A stretch of DNA of 64,000 nucleotides from Alisma plantago-aquatica (lineage: Eukaryota > Streptophyta > Magnoliopsida > Alismatales > Alismataceae): contig OY856409.1 of assembly GCA_963693085.1 (NCBI GenBank), positions 524,022,803 through 524,086,802 on the forward strand, given 5' to 3'. Positions 1 through 11,276 of the stretch are shown here, piece by piece. A program made the position numbers and the translations under genes. The notes beneath the pieces were generated by a model. The model was not told the DNA's origin. It worked only from the letters and a program-made list of their open reading frames with translations, and did no database searches. Within the stretch, counting starts at the first letter, position 1. The number at the start of each line of letters is the position of its first letter.

Positions 1-795
1 TGACACCATTCATCTTCGATCAAACTTTCTATTTATTTAGACCATATATGAGTTAAAAATCCAAACTGGCACCAATTGAGCAAAAAAAAGATAAATTAAA
101 AGAAGATAAAATCATGTTCTTCATGTTTTGGGTTTGATCTGTGAAAACCAAGCCTAAAATATAACTTCCACTCACTTCAAATTCATTCCACCTAAAACTT
201 GGCAAAGAGTAGCATAAGACAAGTAATATTCAACAAAAAAGTGATTTTAGATTTTTTGGTGAAAATTAGAATAATGAACAAGAATTTCCAAGAATGTAAG
301 TCATTTTAGAACATTGTGGATTTTCATCTCATAATATGAACTTTTGTCCATTTTCACAAAATTTGGGGAAGCCTGCCATATTAGGGAAAAAACTAATAAA
401 AACATGAGATTTCATTATAAAATGATTCCCTAAAAAAAATATTATGTTCCAAAAGATTTGATAGAAGTAGAAATCTACAAAATAATATGAATTCTAAAAA
501 TCATAGTAAAATACCCACTTTACCAAAAAATCAACGAAACTCTCTAAAATCGGGCTAAATTAGCATCATAAAACTCAAATTGAGTTTATTGAATACTTGT
601 ATAGCTAAACAGGTGTAAATCCACTCACCCTTGTTGGATTCCAAAATACTACAAAACACTTCCACCAAACTTCTTCAAAGTTTATTATCATCACAAAATA
701 CCTAGATCGGGATCCTTCCTAGATTGACACATGAGTAAAGAGAGAGAAAATGGATAGAATAGGGTTTTTGCTCCACTTTTAGAAAGATTTCATAA
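1..795. repeat. Fragment of a dispersed LTR-like repeat
   Basis: This stretch aligns by eye with 59036-59826 in the same orientation: shared phrases include the block around AAGAAGATAAAATCATG, the GATCCTTCCTAGAT block and the GATGGATAGAATAGG block. Similarity stops near 795 and near 59826. No open reading frame of note is present. The right-hand copy lies in a longer block beginning TGTCACACCC, which looks like an LTR, so this is probably an internal LTR piece cut by the window edge. Confidence 0.6.
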
Positions 796-1141
796 GAGAA
801 CTAAGTGTTGGTATTGTTGTGTGTTGACATTTACCATTGTCAGTGGGTTGGGAGGATGTTGGTATTGTTGCATGTTGGCATTTGCCATTGTGGTTTGTTG
901 TAGGTGCCTTGAGGGGCACCCATGGATCCACCAACACTATTTAGATTAGCCACAGTCTAGAAACAAGTCTCCCCTCCTCCTGACAGGCAAGTGATACAAA
1001 GATTTGATCCAATCTTTTTTATGCCTACTAATAATTTTTCCATGAGATCACACATCTATCTTGACTTCATCAAGGCTCCTCATTCTTCTAACCATTACTT
1101 CTTCAAATCTTTAGTTGTTTCTTTGACCTTGATGTTGCCTA
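796..1141. other. Unassigned spacer with a short tandem repeat
   Basis: A repeat of about 50 bases starting TGTTGGTATTGTTG occurs twice between about 807 and 895, the second time with small changes. The rest holds no reading frame I can support and no recognisable element. The end of the stretch runs into a degenerate CACTA terminus. Confidence 0.4.
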
Positions 1142-1740
1142 CAACTAGTATAGATATGGCTTATAACGCCACATTTACAGGCATCAGTTGTATCCAAGAA
1201 ACCGACGCCTAAACCCTACAACGTCGGCTGAATACACAAACCACCATCTATATGTGAGGACTGTCCAGACGCGGGTATCAATTTTTATTTAGCGTCATTT
1301 GCTCAATAAGAAACCGACGCCTAATATCTCCCGCCAAATCTAATTTTTCCAGTGAAAAAAAATTACCTCCAAAATTTCAGATACGACGTTGGTTGTTGGC
1401 CAAGAAACCGACGACTAAAGGCTTTTCACGAGACAAAAATCGGGTCCATTTTTGTTGTCGGTTTCCATTCAATATCCAATGCCAATGTGAGTCTGCGCAC
1501 TGTCCCCACAAAAATTTTTACCCCCAAAATTGTCCAATTGGCGTCGGTTTGCGATGGCAACTGACGACTATGGTCATAATTCGAGAACATTTTTTTTGCC
1601 GACATATGTGGATAGGTGTCAGTTTTTCTAATTGAAACCAACGACTATGATTGAACATAGGTGTCAGTTTTTTTTGGTGACCGACGTTGTTGGATCATAG
1701 GTATCAGCTTCTGAAACAACCGACGACGATGGTTAACTTA
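1142..1740 (+). mobile_element. CACTA-A left terminus and subterminal repeats
   Basis: The sequence CAACTAGTATAGATATGGC at about 1142 resembles a CACTA terminus (compare CACTACTATAGAAAC at 10138) with one extra base. Downstream are many short GTCGGTT / AACCGACGCC repeats in both orientations, the normal subterminal transposase-binding layout of CACTA elements. The block aligns with 10138-10600 of CACTA-1, so both belong to one family. The terminus is degenerate and no target duplication could be paired, so the exact left end is uncertain. Confidence 0.6.
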
Positions 1741-1779
1741 ATAGCACCCACGAAACAAACTCTTCCTCATTCTCTATTT

Positions 1780-2190
1780 CATCATGATTTCATTATAGGT
1801 CTGGCGATTCTCTTCTCCGCCACTGCTACTGGTTCTCCGCCGCCGATCCTCGTCTTCCTCACCGGTCCTCCACAGTTCTCCGCCGCCGTCCTCTTCCTCA
1901 CCGGTTCTCCACCGCTCGAGCCTTGCCGTCGCCGCCGTGAGCTGGTCTTCCTCCAGTCATAGCTCAAACCTCACCGTCACCGCTCCAGCCTATCGTCACT
2001 GTTCCATCCTCCACTACCGCCACTACTCGGCCGCCACTCATTGCCTCTACCACTCCACCACCACAGTTCATGCTACTGAGCTCACCACTTACTGCCTCTA
2101 CCACTACCTCTGTTGCTCACTACCACTGCCTCCTCCACCGCAGCTTGTGCTCCATTGCTCACTACCTCTGGCTTCCCTAGTCCTAGGTAA
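1780..2190 (+). promoter_or_regulatory. GC-rich leader exon of CACTA-A
   Basis: A C-rich, CCG/CTC-rich block stands out from AT-rich surroundings. It ends at a good splice donor (CCTAG|GTAAGAAAGC near 2190); the matching acceptor (GATCATAG|A) lies just before the TNP2 ATG at 3321. I read it as a 5' untranslated exon followed by a 1.1-kb intron. Reading frames in the block are low-complexity Pro/Ser/Leu and have no support as proteins. CACTA-1 has the same arrangement at 10620-11276. Confidence 0.5.
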
Positions 2191-2842
2191 GAAAGCTTAT
2201 ATTAGTAATTTGAACACCCTCTTACATCAATATTAGAACTTCACTAGCTTTTGTACCATTAAAAAGACCCTATGTTGATAAAATGACCTAAAAAGGGCTT
2301 TTATGCTACATGTTACTCCTTTTATGCCTAGACTTGATTTGAATGTGCTCTAATCCTCATGCTTGACCTAATTCGGTAAATTTTGATGCATGTTGAACTA
2401 AGATTCAAACTTTACCATTCTAGCACATCCTAATTTGATTTGATTCTGTGCTTTGAACCTTGAAACATGCGTGTTAAAGATACATTGATGTTAAATCTCA
2501 AACTTAACTCACATGTGGGTCTTCTATGTCTAAAATGATTATGTGAACTCCTAAATCAGTAACATATCATTCTTTGTGCACCCAAATACCTTGTGAATCA
2601 TGTATGCGTCTACAGTAACATAAGGTGATTAAATGACTAAATCTTGACTTGAAATATGGCCTAGTATGTATGTTGATAATTGAAGCTCTAGTCTCTTGAA
2701 AGTCTTGCACTAATGACCATCCCTACTGTGTAATGATCTCCAATCAGCATCTTGATGTTTTCAATGACACATAAAACCTAGGATATGAATGATGAAACTA
2801 TGATCATATATATAGTAATGACAACATATATACATGTATTTT

Positions 2843-3124
2843 GTTGGCCTAGAAACCCATCCGAGATTTACTCATTAGGAGTAAATCTTGGATAGTACCC
2901 AGTTTGGGACTATTCTTGAACACTTAATCTCACTTAGGATGTAAGTGTATAATGTGTATTGGGTTTTCAAGAAAATTTCAGCAGCATTTCCTCATTTGTT
3001 CTCTAAGTACATATGTACTTGGAGAACGGCGGGGAAATGCTGTCAAAATTTTCTTGAAAACCCAATACACATTATACACTTACTAGTGAGATTAGGTGTT
3101 CACGAATGGGATATGTGGTACACA

Positions 3125-3128
<4 letters not shown>
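2843..3128. repeat. Long palindromic hairpin block (copy 1)
   Basis: Three nested inverted repeats sit side by side. A short hairpin has GATTTACTC pairing with GAGTAAATC (2868-2890). A second is built on CCCAGTTTGGGAC. The third is a near-perfect palindrome from about 2917 to 3101 whose centre is the AAGTACATATGTACTT at 3005-3020, giving arms of roughly 90 bases with almost no loop. The same block occurs at 11731-12013 and 12285-12570, each in the intron ahead of a CACTA gene. It could be a MITE-like insertion or a fixed part of this CACTA family's left arm. Confidence 0.75.

Positions 3129-3155
<27 letters not shown>
3129..3155. repeat. (TA)n microsatellite, short allele
   Basis: About 26 bases of alternating TA directly right of the palindrome. 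The equivalent tract in copy B (17541-17643) is about 100 bases long. Confidence 0.9.
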
Positions 3156-3159
<4 letters not shown>

Positions 3160-3320
3160 CCTAGAATCAAATATTTTAACCCTAAACCCTAATATTTTAA
3201 CGCTAAAATCTAATCTTTAAATCTTTATCCCTAGATCTAAAGCAATAAACCCTAATAATCGTTAACTTAATATGTAGTCCCTAAACCCTAATATATACTT
3301 GTTTTCTCTTTGATCATAGA

Positions 3321-5193
3321 ATGGATAGATCATGGATGTACATTCCAAATCATTGCACCCCAAAGTTTATTTTTAGTCTTGATCAGTTTATCAGATTTTC
3401 CACAGAACATAGGAAACAACCTAGAGATAGGTTCTACTATCCATGTAGGCATTGCGGTAGCAACTTGAAAGTCAGCACTGGTGATGAAATCAAAAGTCAT
3501 GTTATGTGCAATGGGATTGTACAAGGCTATATAGAATGGCACTGGCATGGAGAGCTTTCAAACCTGAAATCAGTGGATGTCGATAGTAGTGCTTGTGTGG
3601 AAGAAGAAATTGCCTCTGATGATGTAGAATGTGAACAAACCAGTTCCAGTAGACATCGTTGATGCGATGCTGGATAGTTAAGGGTAGAGCACACCGATAC
3701 ACCTCTCATGTTTAGAAACATTGTGCATGATGCTGAGATACTGTTATACACAGGTTGTACTAAGTTTACGAAGCTTAGCGCTATGTTGAGATTGTATAAG
3801 CTGAAAGCTAACAATAGATGGAGCGACAAAAGCTTCACGTCATTGTTGTCTTTGTTGAAAGAAATTCTTCCTGAAGGAAATGAGCTACCAATCTCAACAT
3901 ACCAGTTAAAGAAATTGTTGTGCCCAATGGGAATGGAGGCCAAGAAGATACACACATGCCCGAATGATTGTGTATTATTTCAAAAGGACTATGTGGATTT
4001 GAAAGATTGTCCAAAATATGGTGCGTCAAGGTATAAATTGATGACTTTGGGGGATTCCAAAACTAGTTCTCCTGCCAAGGTGATGTGGTATCTACCTATA
4101 ATATCACACTTTCAATGCTTGTTTTCCAATCTGATAGATGTGAAGAATTTCAGGTGGCATGCAGATGTTAAGAAAAATAATGATGGGATCCTATGTCATG
4201 TGTCTGATTCCCCATAGTGGAAGAAGATTGATTTATTGTACCCTCAATTTGGTGAAGAAGTCAAGAATCTAAGACTTGGGCTTTGTACAGATGGGATGAA
4301 TCCATATGGGACATTGAGCAGCCAACATAGCACTTGACCAGTTATGCTTGTTATATACAATCTTCCTCCCTGGTTGTGTATGAAAAATAAGTACGTTATG
4401 CTGTCGTTGTTGATATCGGGCCCTAAACAACCTAGAAATGATATTAATGTTTATCTTGAACCTCTGATTGATGACTTAAAGAAACTCTGGGGTGAAGGTG
4501 TGATGACCTATGATGCTTCACAAAGAGAGACATTTCGTTTGCACGCTATGTTGTTTTGCACTGTTAATGACTTTCCAACATATGGGAATTTGTCTAGATA
4601 TAGTGTCAAAGGATCTAAAGCGTGTCCTATATGTGAAGAGAACACTGATTCAATACGACTAAAACATGGTGGCAAGACTGTATATATTGGTCATCGAAGG
4701 TTTCTTCCAAAATTCCATCTGTATCGTAGGTTGCGCAAAGCATTCAATGGACGAAATGAGGAAGTGAATGCACCTAAACCTATACTAAGGGATGTTGTTT
4801 ATGAAAGAGTAAAAGACTTTGCCAATGAATTTGGTAAGAGATCACAATGTCCCATGGCCACACAGAGTGACAAATCTTTATTCAAGAAGAAGTCAATATT
4901 TTGGGATCTTCCTTATTGGAGTTCTTTGGCAGTCAGGCATTGTATCGATGTCATGCATGTTGATAAAAATGTCTATGATAGTGTCATTGGTACTCTGTTG
5001 AATATACCAGGTAATACTAAAGATGGGATAAAATCTAGAATGGACCTACATGAAATGGGAATAAGGATAAAATTAATAGAAGTAGTTAGTAGCGATCAGA
5101 GAACATACTTACCTCCCACTTGTTACATGTTGTCTAGAAAGGAGAAGAAAGCCTTTTGTGAATGCTTGGTAAATGTTAAGGTGCCACATGGTT
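3321..5193 (+). pseudogene. TNP2 CACTA transposase, N-terminal part (copy A)
   Basis: This would encode the DDE transposase of a CACTA/En-Spm element, which binds subterminal repeats and cuts the element out. One frame runs through the whole stretch (about 624 codons). Codons 1-75 match the Transposase-associated domain (MDRSWMY, YPCRHCGSN, HWHGE). Codons about 280-505 match the TNP2 family (FRWHADVKKN, LCTDGMNPYG, LPPWLCMKNKYVML, ISGPKQP, CPICEE). Stops interrupt at codons 114, 119, 299 and 339; the last two replace Gln and Trp of the conserved SPQW and STWPV motifs. The usually invariant Glu of the MHxEKN motif is Asp (codon 548). The frame is cut at 5193 by an LTR insertion. The start follows a splice acceptor. 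Confidence 0.92.
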
Positions 5194-6955
5194 TGTAACA
5201 TCCCTATTTTCAGGAGTAAAATAAAACCTTTTGTGTAGTTTTCTTCAAATAATATTTTGTTAAGGGCCTTAATGCAATTTGTCCAAAATAGTTTTTCTTA
5301 TAGGATTGCAATGCAAAGAGAAATAAGAAAGGGCTCGAAACAAGTTTTTCCTTTATATTAATGTGTTGCAAATATTTGTGTAATCTTGGTAATATGCTCC
5401 CCTTTTTCTTTTATCAAATAAATCTAAAAGTAATGGGAGAGAAAGAGAAAGAGAAAGAGGAAGAAAAGAAGTAAGAAATTTGAAATATAAGAGACTTGGG
5501 CAATAACTATGCTTTTCCTTTTGATATATTTCAAAATAAAACCCCTAATGTTCATTTTCTCTCTTCTATTCTCAAAATTGCCAAAAGACATAATAATGTG
5601 CCCCTTACTCTTTTAATTCGAAAATATGAGATTATGAGTGCTCTCTTGGCATCTTTTGGCCACCTTCCCTTTTTATTTTGTAAATACATAAGAGGGAAGT
5701 AATATTCCCCTTGTTTTCTCTCTCCTCCAAGAAAAGTAGATAAAAAGACAATAAATGAGTAGGCCATGACTTTAAATAAGATGAATAGTTATAAACTCAA
5801 ATTTTGGAGTAAAATCCCACAAAGGAAAGTTCCCCATCTTTTATTTAATTAGTTTGTACACTTAAATTAAGATAAGAAATGAAAATAGAAAACATGGACC
5901 AAACATTGAGGAAACTTAAATCTAATTGGCTAGGATTATTCTAGACCCTTTAATTAGTCAATGGTCCAAATTTGGACTCATTTGGACTTTATTTGACCAC
6001 TCAATTAAATTAGGAAAGGTTTATATATAGCTTTAATAGAATTTAGATTTAATGTCTTTGATTTTCCTAAAGTCAGATTTATTTCCCTGTCACACATCCT
6101 TTTCTCATTTTTCCTTTTTAGGCACGATCAGAAGGTCATTATTGGGTGTGTTCACGATCCGATGGTTGCAAACCCATCCCCTACCTCCATCCGATTAGGC
6201 AAGTGGGGCGCTGACAGCCTGATCTCTCCCCAATTGGTTTCTCCCTCCTCAGTCAGCCATTTTGGAAGATTCTCATTGCGTTGGATTCGCCTCTCTTCCC
6301 CACATCCATCAAGCCCTAAAAATATCCTTCTCTTACCCATTTAAGTAAATGCCTCTTAGGGCGCCGCTCCCCCTCTCCGCCGATTTTAGCATCTGCCACC
6401 CTAGCTCTCTCCTCTGCCCGTCCAAGTCTCCAGAAGCATCACCAGCCCTGATAGCTTCATCCTATACGGCCAATTGGGTCCCCAACACTCCCAAACTTCC
6501 TAACCTACTCCTCCTTCATCTCCGGTGACCCCAGCTTCTCCCGGCCTCCTTGGTCCACCTTAGATCAATAGAAGGCGTGGTGAGTATCCTTGACCTCCGT
6601 CCTTTGTCTTCACATCGTCGTTTCGACCCAGTTTGTCCCCAATCGCCGTGTCCTATAGGGGCCGAGCCCCCTTCCTCGCCGGTGACTCTGCCATGATATT
6701 TTAGTGGTCCTCTGACCCCAGTTTTTCTCCCTTCCGCCTCGCCGAGCCCCGTACATCGTTTCCCGACCTCTCTTTGGCACCGTCCTACTCGTTTTTGCTT
6801 GGGATTTGATTCAGGGTGGTTCCCCTATTTCTTCTTGTTCTCGGCGTGTAGCAGCTCTTCCTCAATCGGCTTCTTCTCGTGTCAGCCCCTTCGCTTCGGT
6901 GTGGCCTCTCAATGATCCCACGCTTGTTTTGGGGACCCTCAAGAACTATTACAAA
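5194..6955 (+). mobile_element. LTR fragment inserted in TNP2 (copy A)
   Basis: It begins TGTAACATCCC, a common gypsy LTR start, right after the TNP2 codons for PHG. TGGTT at 5189-5193 and GGGTT at the other edge (7216-7220, minus strand) look like a five-base target duplication with one change. The left part is AT-rich. From about 6160 it becomes GC-rich with CACGATC / CGATCCGATGG motifs, as in the transcript-start region of many gypsy LTRs. It stops near 6955, where inverted TNP2 sequence begins. No coding capacity is visible. Confidence 0.6.
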
Positions 6956-7220
6956 TAAAGTCTAATGTAAAAGATAAGAGCCTTAAGAGAAAGAAGATGT
7001 TAATGTTATATCGAGAGTATCAGGGTCAATAACTTTGCTATACAGACTGTTGAAAAAGAAATAAAGTCTGGTGATTGCAAACCTTACATGCTTTGACAAT
7101 ATAGATTGAATTGCCACAGGAAATATTTATTCCATTAGAGTGTGACAATCATGAGATTTAAGACCTATCAACTTCAGATCTGTCATTGATACCAATCTAC
7201 GGATGTTGGATGAGTAACCC
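6956..7220 (-). pseudogene. TNP2 middle segment, inverted (copy A)
   Basis: On the minus strand, 7215 down to 7010 translates as the next part of TNP2: it opens GYSSNIRRLVSMTDLK, then KSHDCHTLM, a stop where Gln is expected, IFPVAIQSIL, and ends VIDPDTLD. This matches the start of the DUF4218-type region. It joins the end of the N-terminal piece (VPHG) in sequence but lies in the opposite orientation. Below 7010 the frame is lost, probably an intron start. The C-terminal piece at 34444 begins with the residues expected next (ELQREVVV). Confidence 0.85.
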
Positions 7221-7858
7221 TATAACACCCCACTTATACCATTCATAGAGGAAGCACATATACACAGTCACATCAAGGGGGATGTTACAACCATGATATT
7301 CATTACATAAAATAGAGTTTAAATAAACCATCACATGATCAAAATTACAATTTCTCATTCTCAAATCTTAACAAAGGTTACATGTACATAATCATGGTTA
7401 AAGGAAAAAGGCCTATAAAGTGGGTATGGTTGGCACCCCACCAAATCTCTTCTCTTGTAGGTCCTTGAGCTATGGTTTCCTCCTTAGATGGACTTCCCTC
7501 CTTATCTAGCTTCCAACCTATGGGCATCACGCCCCCAACCATGCATCAAACAAATGGTAAGTGGATTGAACATGTTATAATGTAAAGAAAACTTGAAAAC
7601 TGAAAATGAACATTTAACATGTAACATTGAACATTAAAAAGACATGCATTTTCTTTTAGTAACCCCAGGTTGCACAAATGTGCCTCTTCTCTTATGCACC
7701 AAAGTGCCTCTTAGGTTGCACCAAAGTGCCTCTTCTCTTATTCACCGAAGTTCCTCTTCTCTTATGAGGTACTTATACAAGTTAAATTTAAATTAAGAAT
7801 AGGGTTCTATAATAAATATTATATGATAAAATATTTACCTAAATTTGGGTATGTTATA
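7221..7858 (-). mobile_element. LTR-like block in inverted orientation (copy A)
   Basis: Read on the minus strand it runs from TATAACATACCC (7858) to GGGGTGTTATA (7221), an LTR with TG..CA ends each damaged by a G-to-A type change. Its first 75 bases resemble the LTR start at 39481 (AGAACCCTATTCTTAATTTAA block). Inside is a small repeat of GCACCAAAGTGCCTCTT (7670-7770). At 7221 it abuts inverted TNP2 sequence. No matching duplication is visible at 7859. Confidence 0.55.
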
Positions 7859-8771
7859 GTAGCATTCAGTACAATTGGTTTGGATCTTCCTAAAGGCTAG
7901 ATGGTAGGTTATGTTAGTTCTGAAACCCTCATTTCCACCCTCCATTACTACCATCACCCCCAATTGTTCTAAGAGATTTTATCCTAGAAACCTAGACTTT
8001 ATTATACTTTTTAGTTTCCACCTAAACCCTAATCTAAGCGAGCTTTGTAAGGTTTAGATAGGGGGGTTCTAGAGGTTAGTTCCCCTATACACACCCTACT
8101 CGACCCATGGCCGTTAGTAATTTAGGTCAATTCTATAGAATCTAACTTGTTGTTTAGTTTAATAATATAAGTGAATGAGTAGTATTTGCATGTTATTAGC
8201 CCAAATTAATTGATAAGTTTGTTCCCTCAAACAACCCATACTTTCTATTATTGTGCTGAAACCCTAATTACCTTGTTGCTTAACTAGTGTTACCTTAATT
8301 AGTGTCTTTGCTTTCTGAATTAGCCTCTTGCATTGTTCTTTCTAGCCTCTTTCTAGTTTGACGTCATTAATTGCCTTTTATCCCTAATTGGTTGCCTAGT
8401 GTAATTTGCTTCCTTACTTGCTTAGCTTCCTTTCTTGCTTATTAGAACTAAAATGTCTAGGTTTAACTTTGGTTTTTCTCCTGTATTTGCTTAATTTTGT
8501 GGTCACCATTATCACTCAAAATTAACTTCAAACCCTTTAACATTATACTCAATATTAGGAACCTAGACCAACACCAAATTGAGCTCTAGTGCTCCCTCTC
8601 TCCCTTGGGTTTGACCCCTAACTCGCCTCCTTATGCTATGATATGAATCTGTGTGCTTGCCAGTAAGTGTTTGAGCATTTGAGTGTGTCCATCCTTAGGG
8701 TCTGCAAATATGTAAACCCAAGTGTCTATGTACCATGCGTGCACCAAGATTTCTGGCATCTTTGCCGGGGA
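7859..8771 (+). mobile_element. Athila/Tat-like LTR remnant and primer binding site (copy A)
   Basis: AT-rich non-coding DNA followed at 8754-8771 by TGGCATCTTTGCCGGGGA. This differs at a few bases from the TGGCGCCGTTGCCGGGGA primer site (Asp-tRNA type) of Athila/Tat gypsy elements. The part left of it is taken as the end of the 5' LTR; its left edge is not defined. A gag remnant of the same lineage follows at 9137. Confidence 0.6.
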
Positions 8772-9136
8772 GAGTGGAACTTGGTCTAGGTAGTTCATTT
8801 ACTTTTGACTTTTCTACTACCCGCACCATTTATATTCATTATTCTTTACATTATTTTTCAAACTTGTCTTATTTATTTGGTTATGTCTTGTGTAAGTGAC
8901 CTTTGTTGCATGTTTGGGCATCATTCTCTTTCTATAAACTCATTCCTACTTAATCGTGATATAGGAATAAGAAGATGTCAAAATTGGTACAAAAAACACT
9001 GAGAAGCTGAGATGGGGATAGGAATTCCCAAAACAATGAGGAGGCACACATCCCTCCTCAACTTATTCACAAGCCACTACATAAACACCTCATGCCATGA
9101 AACTACACATCCCCAATTTCTACTAGAATTGATCAT
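8772..9136 (+). other. Retroelement leader (copy A)
   Basis: Untranslated stretch between the primer site and gag of the Athila/Tat-like remnant. Small frames occur but none has recognisable content. Confidence 0.4.
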
Positions 9137-9989
9137 ATGCCAGGACAACAATTCTCTATTCCTCTAGGTTTTCTTGGGCTCTTCCCTAGCTTCTATGGAC
9201 TTGAGAATGAAATACCCTACAAGCATGTGGATTCCTTTCTTGATAGATGCTCTACCTTCAGGACACCTGCAACCACAAATGAATTCATTGGGCTCACAGT
9301 GTTCTCATTCTCTCTCAAGAACAAGGCCAAGAAGTGGCACTCAACAAAGACCACCATAATGATTTGAGAGGACATGAAAAATAAATTTCTATAGAAGTTT
9401 TATCCTATTACCATGTTAACTCAAATGATAATATATATAATTTCCTTCACTCAAAAAGAAAATGTGTAGTTTTCATGAGACACAAAAAAGGTTCCAAAAT
9501 TTGTTTCAAGATTGTCCTCATCATGATGTGCCTATTTGGCAGCTTGTCCAATCTTTTTACATGGGTCTTTCTAAAATGGGTCAAATGATGATTGACTCAT
9601 CTTGTGGTGGAGATTTCATTGACAGGCCTCCTATAAAATCTTGGTCTCTTTTTAGCACATGGCTGATAATTCACATCATCGAGATTCTAGCATTGATGTG
9701 CATTGTGATAGAAACTGGGTAGCTTCACCTCCTCATGCGAAGGATGATACAAATCCTCAAATGATGAAGATTATGGAAGACATGATGAATCTCATGAAAA
9801 CTCATGTCGGAGGCTCTTTTAGACAATCTTCCCTTTCTGTGGAGACTCTAAGTGAGAAGATGCAAAGATTACAATCTTATAGTGATTGAAGCAACCAAGG
9901 TCCAATGTCCAATTCATACACTCCAGAATGGAGAAATCTTCCAAACTTCTCATGGAGACAATAAGGAGAATAGGTATAAGGGAAGCCTA
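9137..9989 (+). pseudogene. Gypsy (Athila/Tat-like) gag remnant (copy A)
   Basis: Gag is the structural shell protein of an LTR retrotransposon. Across frames one can follow the plant Athila-type gag: FYGLENEIPYKHVDSFLDRC, FSFSLKNKAKKWHS, then SFHETQKRFQNLFQDCPHH, WQLVQSFYMGL and IDSSCGGDFIDRPP, ending in a PEWRNLPNFSWRQ-like tail. Stops and at least two frameshifts (near 9367 and 9450) break it, and it ends where the CACTA-2 terminus starts at 9990, so CACTA-2 probably inserted here. No pol genes follow. Confidence 0.8.
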
Positions 9990-10137
9990 CACTAGTACAA
10001 AATTGACCTTTAGTGTCAGTTTTTTAAGGCCTTTGGTGTCAGTTTCAAAGAGACACCCAAGTGGGTGCCCCTAAAAGTCAAAATCGTCAGCGTCAATTTT
10101 AACACTGATGCCATAACCCTTCCCCCACCAAAAATGT
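9990..10137. mobile_element. CACTA-2 terminal segment (copy A, outer element)
   Basis: It starts with the terminus CACTAGTACAAAATTG and continues with GTGTCAGTTT / AACACTGATGCC subterminal repeats. It is interrupted at 10137 by CACTA-1 and resumes at 16911. TGT occurs at 10135-10137 and again at 16908-16910, the target duplication of the inner element. In copy B the element can be followed to its inverted Ulp1 gene. Confidence 0.75.
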
Positions 10138-10600
10138 CACTACTATAGAAACATCATTCAATGTCGCTTTTCTGGGCGTCGATTATTTACAAAAACCGCC
10201 GCCTATACCATTCCACGTCGGATATTTAGTAAATCCGACATCTATATTCAAAGACCATCCAGACATGGGTACCGCTTTGTATTCAACGTCGGCTAGGTAA
10301 ACCAAACCGACGCCTAAAATTGCCCGCAAAATCCAAATTTTGAGCGAAAAGAAAAAGTGTCACATACAACGTCGGTTTTTTTAGACACAAACCAATGCCT
10401 ATGTATGATGAGAATTTGCGCGAAAAGTGTCACATACAGTGTCGGTTATCCTTTGATAACCGACGCTGATAATGGTTCCCGCCAAATAATTTTAGGGCAA
10501 ATATTGTTCAATTGGACATCGGTTTTTACGATCAACCGACGTTGAAGATGTTTAGGTGTTAGTTTTGTTGACAACCGACACCTTTTATGAACTTAATACC
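10138..10600. repeat. CACTA-1 left subterminal repeats
   Basis: Dense short repeats GTCGGTTT, ACCGACGCC and CGTCGGAT in both orientations, separated by 10-40 bases, often as facing pairs. This is the usual transposase-binding zone. Copy B keeps ACCGACGCC at 24885 where copy A reads ACCAATGCC (two transitions). Confidence 0.75.
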
Positions 10601-10619
10601 CCCGTGATCACCCGACTCT

Positions 10620-11276
10620 TCCCCTTTCTTCTGTTTCATTGTGAGAATTTCTCCCCCACTGCTGCTGCCGCCCGACTGCAACCCCCACCCGCCGCTGCTG
10701 CTGCTTGTGCACCACCACTGCTCCGCCACCGTTCCCTGCTCCTTCTGCGCCGCCGTCTCCGATCCTAGTCGCCGCACCCTGCGGCTACCTGCCTACCCTA
10801 CGTCGGCAGTCCTGGAGCTCATCATTCCTGCCCTGCGCCGACGGTCCTTTGCTTGACCTCACCTTACCGCCGACCTGTCGACCTCACCTCGCCGCTGACC
10901 TTTCGACCTCACATCGCCTTGACCTCACCCTGCTCGTTTGACCAGGTACCTGCCGACCTACCCAGGTGGAACCCAGGTGCGCCTAGGTGGCCAGGCGTTC
11001 ACCTAGGGTCCCAAACCCAGGCGCCTAGCCTAGTTAGGCCTCTGGGATGCCTGGGCGATTCTTGGGCTGCGCCAAGGCACAATGTTGCTGTGTATTTTTT
11101 TTAAAATTAAGTTATTTACTGATTTGTCTTTATTTATGTACTGATTTGTATTTATTTATGTATTGTTTCAGGAATTAATTGATCATCTACTGCTACCCGC
11201 TGTCTCCCTGCCCGTCGCCTACTCACCTGCCTGCTTGCCTGTCTACTCGCCTACCCTCTGTCTCGCCCAAACAGAG
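10620..11276 (+). promoter_or_regulatory. GC-rich leader exon(s) of CACTA-1
   Basis: Rich in CTGCTG, GCCGCC and CGACCTCACC units (about 10640-11080), then an AT-rich break at 11090-11170 and a second C-rich part ending at a donor, AACAGAG|GTAAAC (about 11276). The AT-rich break ends in TTTCAG, so it may be a small intron. Frames here are low-complexity and not credible proteins. Most likely a 5' untranslated leader. Confidence 0.45.

Larger units (their letters stand above)
2191..3320 (+). other. Inferred 5' intron of TNP2 (copy A)
   Basis: AT-rich, non-coding sequence between the leader exon donor and the acceptor directly before the TNP2 start. It contains the long palindrome at 2843-3128, a (TA)n tract and several AAACCCTAA motifs (3180-3295). 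The splice sites are inferred from sequence only. Confidence 0.45.

Noticed and set aside
3105..3220. Reading frame with repeated Ile-Tyr (also 17409-17651 and 60328-60603)
   Set aside because: These are translations of (TA)n microsatellites.
3330..4029. Minus-strand frames of 62-142 codons opposite TNP2 (and their copies at 17847-18516)
   Set aside because: They lie antisense to clear TNP2 coding sequence and show no family similarity.
10556..11104. Several Pro/Leu/Ser-rich frames in the GC-rich leader
   Set aside because: Low-complexity translation of CTG/GCC units, overlapping in several frames, with no recognisable domain.
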